Assembly: GCF_039521745.1 (NCBI RefSeq)
Contig: NZ_BAAACT010000087.1
Length of the DNA stretch: 64,000 nt
Origin: Faecalicatena contorta
Lineage (GTDB): Bacteria; Bacillota; Clostridia; Lachnospirales; Lachnospiraceae
Strand: one strand, 5' to 3'
Every line of letters begins with the position of its first letter. Within the stretch, counting starts at the first letter, position 1. Positions 61,336-64,000 of the stretch are shown here, piece by piece. A program made the position numbers and the translations under genes. The notes beneath the pieces were generated by a model. The model did not search any database, was not told where the DNA came from, and saw nothing but the letters and a program-made list of their open reading frames with translations.

Positions 61336-62887
61336 GAACACCAATTACACAGACATTATTAATTATATGCTTTTCAAATATGATGAAACAATGGATAAAC
61401 CTATTTTAGATGACCTTGGATATCCCATAATGAGAGATGAGTATTATATTGATGGAATCAATTGCGATCCAATGACCTTTGATTTTGAGTGTAAGCGACT
61501 CAACACAAAATATAAAAAGAATCAAACCTACAAAGAAGTAAAAACTCATCAATATATTATTAGCTTTGATCCAAAAGATGTCACAGAACATGGACTCACC
61601 GGAGAACGTGCCCATGCTCTTGGACTGGAATATGCAAAAAAGAATTTTCCGGGACATCAAATTTTAGTCGCAACTCACACTGACGGAAACAACAACAGTG
61701 GGAATATTCATGTCCACATTGTACTGAATAGTTTAAGAAAATATGATGTCCCTGTACAACCTTTCATGGAACGAGATTGTGACCATAAAGCTGGCTACAA
61801 ATATCATCAAACAAATCAATTGCTGCAATATCTAAAAATGGATCTCATGGAATTATGCGAAAGGGAAGGATTAAATCAAGTAGACCTCCTTCCTCCAATT
61901 ACAAATAAAATCTCTCATGCCGAATCCAAAGCCACACAAAAAGGCCAACGCAAACTAGATGAAATTAATCAGCAAATCATAAAGGATGGACTCACTCCTG
62001 CCAAGACAAAATATCAGACACAAAAGCAATATATCAAAGATGCAATCCTTGATATTGCAAATAGTTCAGATGCAATTGAAGAATTTAAAACACTGCTTCG
62101 AGATAAATATAAAATTCACATACATGATAATAGAGGGCGTTTCAGCTATCTGCACCCCGAACGAGAAAAACCGATCAGTGAACGGGCTCTTGGAACTGCA
62201 TACTCAAAAAAAGTGATTCTTTCCTTAATCGAAAAGAATCAAAATACACGCATTGAACCAATATATAAAACAGATCCGATTGCAATATTTACTTACCCTT
62301 CAGATCTACGTCTTGTAATCGATTTACAGAATTGTATAAAGGCTCAACAAAACACACGATATGCCCAAAAAGTAAAAATCAGCAACTTGCAACAAATGGC
62401 TAACACACTTATCTTCCTACAAGAAAATCAGATTAATTCTTTGAATCAGTTACAATCAAACTATACCGCTTTATCCCAAAGCATAGAAATCTTATCGGAA
62501 CAAAAAGAAGAATTGAACAATGAAATCACTAGATTAAGTGAAGAAATCCATTATCTCGGTCAGTATTATGCAAACAAAAAATACTTTTCAGCCATGTTAA
62601 AAGCAGACAATAAAACGTCATACCGTAATCTCCATCATGATAAAATTGAAAAGTATGAAGAAGCTCGACGCTTTCTTAAGTCAGAGTTTGCCAGCCAAGG
62701 TATTAACTTTCCCTCTCTCGATTCCATAAAAGAAAAACAGAAAAAAGCTTTCGTTAATTCTAAAAAACTGAATCGACAAATTCACCAGTGTTATCAACAA
62801 AAACAACAATTTTCTATTGTTTTAGAAAATACGCAATCTCTCTTATCAAAACAACAGCAAAAAGAAAAAAACAATATAATTTTTTAA
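61307..62887 (+). CDS. Relaxase/mobilisation nuclease
   Basis: 526 residues, MobP/VirD2-type relaxase domain (about 1-190). Probable catalytic Tyr near the N-terminus (NTNYTDIINYML), His81 (THQYIISFDP), and the HxH metal motif GNIHVHIVLNS (His135, His137). The C-terminal half is coiled-coil rich. Nicks oriT to start conjugal transfer. ATG 61307 follows GGAGGGG within mobC. Intact, unlike the relaxase fragment at 42767-43141. Confidence 0.9.
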   Translation: MAVLKHTSSKNTNYTDIINYMLFKYDETMDKPILDDLGYPIMRDEYYIDGINCDPMTFDFECKRLNTKYKKNQTYKEVKTHQYIISFDPKDVTEHGLTGERAHALGLEYAKKNFPGHQILVATHTDGNNNSGNIHVHIVLNSLRKYDVPVQPFMERDCDHKAGYKYHQTNQLLQYLKMDLMELCEREGLNQVDLLPPITNKISHAESKATQKGQRKLDEINQQIIKDGLTPAKTKYQTQKQYIKDAILDIANSSDAIEEFKTLLRDKYKIHIHDNRGRFSYLHPEREKPISERALGTAYSKKVILSLIEKNQNTRIEPIYKTDPIAIFTYPSDLRLVIDLQNCIKAQQNTRYAQKVKISNLQQMANTLIFLQENQINSLNQLQSNYTALSQSIEILSEQKEELNNEITRLSEEIHYLGQYYANKKYFSAMLKADNKTSYRNLHHDKIEKYEEARRFLKSEFASQGINFPSLDSIKEKQKKAFVNSKKLNRQIHQCYQQKQQFSIVLENTQSLLSKQQQKEKNNIIF

Positions 62888-63064
62888 TTACAAAACTTAT
62901 AACAACAAGCCTAGATTCCCACTCTGGGCTTATTATAATACAAGCAACATTTCATCCTTATTTTTATCACTACTCTATAACTCTATCTGTTCAATAAAAG
63001 CACCTCTTTATTACGCCAAAAAAACAAAAAAGAGTATGAGACACATCCCACACTCTTCTAAATT
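62888..63064. other. Convergent intergenic region with a bidirectional hairpin
   Basis: No gene. Imperfect stem AAGAGT...ACTCTT at about 63030-63057, probably a shared terminator of the relaxase gene and the leftward YodL-type gene. Confidence 0.45.
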
Positions 63065-63922
63065 CTATTTTCTATTCAGTTCCATCTCTGCCCCAACATA
63101 CTGCCTTGGCATTGGCTTTCCTAATTTCTTCGCTACCTCACAACGATGCTGATACAATCTAAATAGCACAGATTGTTTTTTCTTCGAATTTCCAGCTTCT
63201 TTTTTCGGTAGCAGGTTATTCATTCGACCATCAATCATATTATAATTTTGTTCTTCCGCCATTTCAGCTGAACGAAGGTATTCCCCATTTACAAAGAACT
63301 TCTGATACATCAGAAAACGATCATTTCTCTCTGTATTCATCTTTTCTTTCCTTTTTTGTTCCTCACCAAAGGCCCGCACTGCCGTTTTAATCTTTTCAAG
63401 ACTTTCAGAATCAAAGGAACCATTACATTCTTTCATTATCACTTGTCCATACTGATTCAACAACATCGGCATTGTATACGCTCCATACATCTGATTCTCC
63501 ATCAAGAAGTACTGCTTTCCGTCAAAAATGATATAGTCTACAGTTCTCCACTTCCCCTTATACGGTGAAATCTCATAATCCGTTGTATCTGACTTAACTG
63601 CTGCATCAGAATCTACGAAACAGATAAAACCTGACAATCGAATCAGTTCCTCCGAATCTACATAACTACAGGTCACAAGTCCCTCTTTGTTTATGACAAG
63701 CACATCTCCAACCTCCAATTTCTTTCCCGGTTCAATCTGCTTTTCCAAATCCTTTCGCAGCTGATATGTCTTTTTATTATCTTCTAGCAATCCGAAATAG
63801 ATCTGCTCATAATTCTCTGCCTTTACCTCCTGAACTAATTCCCCTAATTCATTATAAGGCATGTGTTTTAATTTCTTTCCAATCTCCGTATCCTTCACTC
63901 TATAGATTACATATTGATTCAT
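63065..63922 (-). CDS. YodL / DUF4316-type element protein
   Basis: 285 residues. N-terminal YodL-like region (NQYVIYRVKDTEIGKKLKHM, YEQIYFGLLEDNKKTYQL) and C-terminal DUF4316-type motif EQNYNMIDGRMNNLLPKKE followed by SVLFRLYQHRCEVAKKLGKP. ATG 63922 is used since AAGGAG lies 9 nt upstream; the ATG at 63928 is too close. A shorter relative of 58593-60656, on the other side of the mobilisation genes. Function unknown. Confidence 0.72.
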   Translation of the reverse strand: MNQYVIYRVKDTEIGKKLKHMPYNELGELVQEVKAENYEQIYFGLLEDNKKTYQLRKDLEKQIEPGKKLEVGDVLVINKEGLVTCSYVDSEELIRLSGFICFVDSDAAVKSDTTDYEISPYKGKWRTVDYIIFDGKQYFLMENQMYGAYTMPMLLNQYGQVIMKECNGSFDSESLEKIKTAVRAFGEEQKRKEKMNTERNDRFLMYQKFFVNGEYLRSAEMAEEQNYNMIDGRMNNLLPKKEAGNSKKKQSVLFRLYQHRCEVAKKLGKPMPRQYVGAEMELNRK

Positions 63923-64000
63923 TCTCATTTACTCCTTATCTTTCCTGTTCTTTCACTTTTTTGTTAGGAAGTGTTTTTGATCTTTCTGTGCTTTCCAAAT

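Noticed and set aside
1..64000. CRISPR arrays or cas genes
   Set aside because: No regularly spaced direct repeats with unique spacers and no Cas-like proteins were seen.
34424..64000. Integrase or excisionase of the element
   Set aside because: No tyrosine or serine recombinase gene is visible in the window; it probably lies beyond the right edge, so the element's boundary is not claimed.
1..64000. Riboswitches or T-box leaders
   Set aside because: Upstream regions were scanned by eye for known conserved cores and none was convincing.

Overview
The window reads as the chromosomal replication-origin region of a low-GC Firmicute of class Clostridia, most likely family Lachnospiraceae. The evidence is the gene order (gyrA, gyrB, recF, yaaA, dnaN, dnaA / rpmH, rnpA, yidD, yidC, jag, mnmE, mnmG, rsmG, parA, parB, DUF4446, serS, DUF3881) and strong AGGAGG-type ribosome binding sites. 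This is inference from synteny and protein families; no database search was run.

Region 1 (1-8450) is the left chromosomal arm. An rRNA operon promoter fires leftward off the window, followed by tRNA-Ser(GCU), a PlsC acyltransferase, a two-subunit fumarase, a C_GCAxxG_C_C redox protein, a DUF2975/XRE/DUF4153 membrane-regulator cluster, an iron alcohol dehydrogenase, a putative SCP-2-like protein and a frameshifted small lipoprotein. A 53-bp repeat supplies the stop codon of two unrelated genes.

Region 2 (8451-33851) is the replication core. dnaA-dnaN-yaaA-recF-gyrB-gyrA run leftward and rpmH-rnpA-yidD-yidC-jag-mnmE-mnmG-rsmG run rightward. DnaA boxes lie on both sides of dnaA, with two clusters spaced exactly 11 bp. 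Two perfect parS sites precede parAB. The region is decorated with unusual non-coding DNA: four 250-385 bp nested inverted repeats that would fold as a long stem carrying two side hairpins, a perfect 58-bp palindrome, and two clusters of a degenerate ~48-bp repeat.

Region 3 (33914-34423) is a tRNA-Arg(CCU) locus with one intact tRNA preceded by two broken tRNA-like copies, a typical scar of repeated integration.

Region 4 (34424-64000) is a plasmid-like integrated element whose right end lies outside the window. It has ten GCTAAY motifs in its leader, a parB-parA-parB cassette, a RepA_N-type initiator with 21-bp iterons inside its own coding sequence (read in two different frames), an ECF sigma/anti-sigma pair, a decayed MobA/MobL relaxase and an intact MobC plus relaxase pair with a candidate oriT. 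It also has two YodL/DUF4316 proteins. Its main cargo, 43338-57930, is a leftward array of 15 genes: a split membrane sensor and soluble histidine kinase, a LuxR-type regulator, a phospho-acceptor-less receiver, an SPFH protein with four zinc ribbons, other zinc-ribbon membrane proteins, a TPM-domain protein and four lipoproteins. I regard this as the best candidate for an undescribed envelope system.
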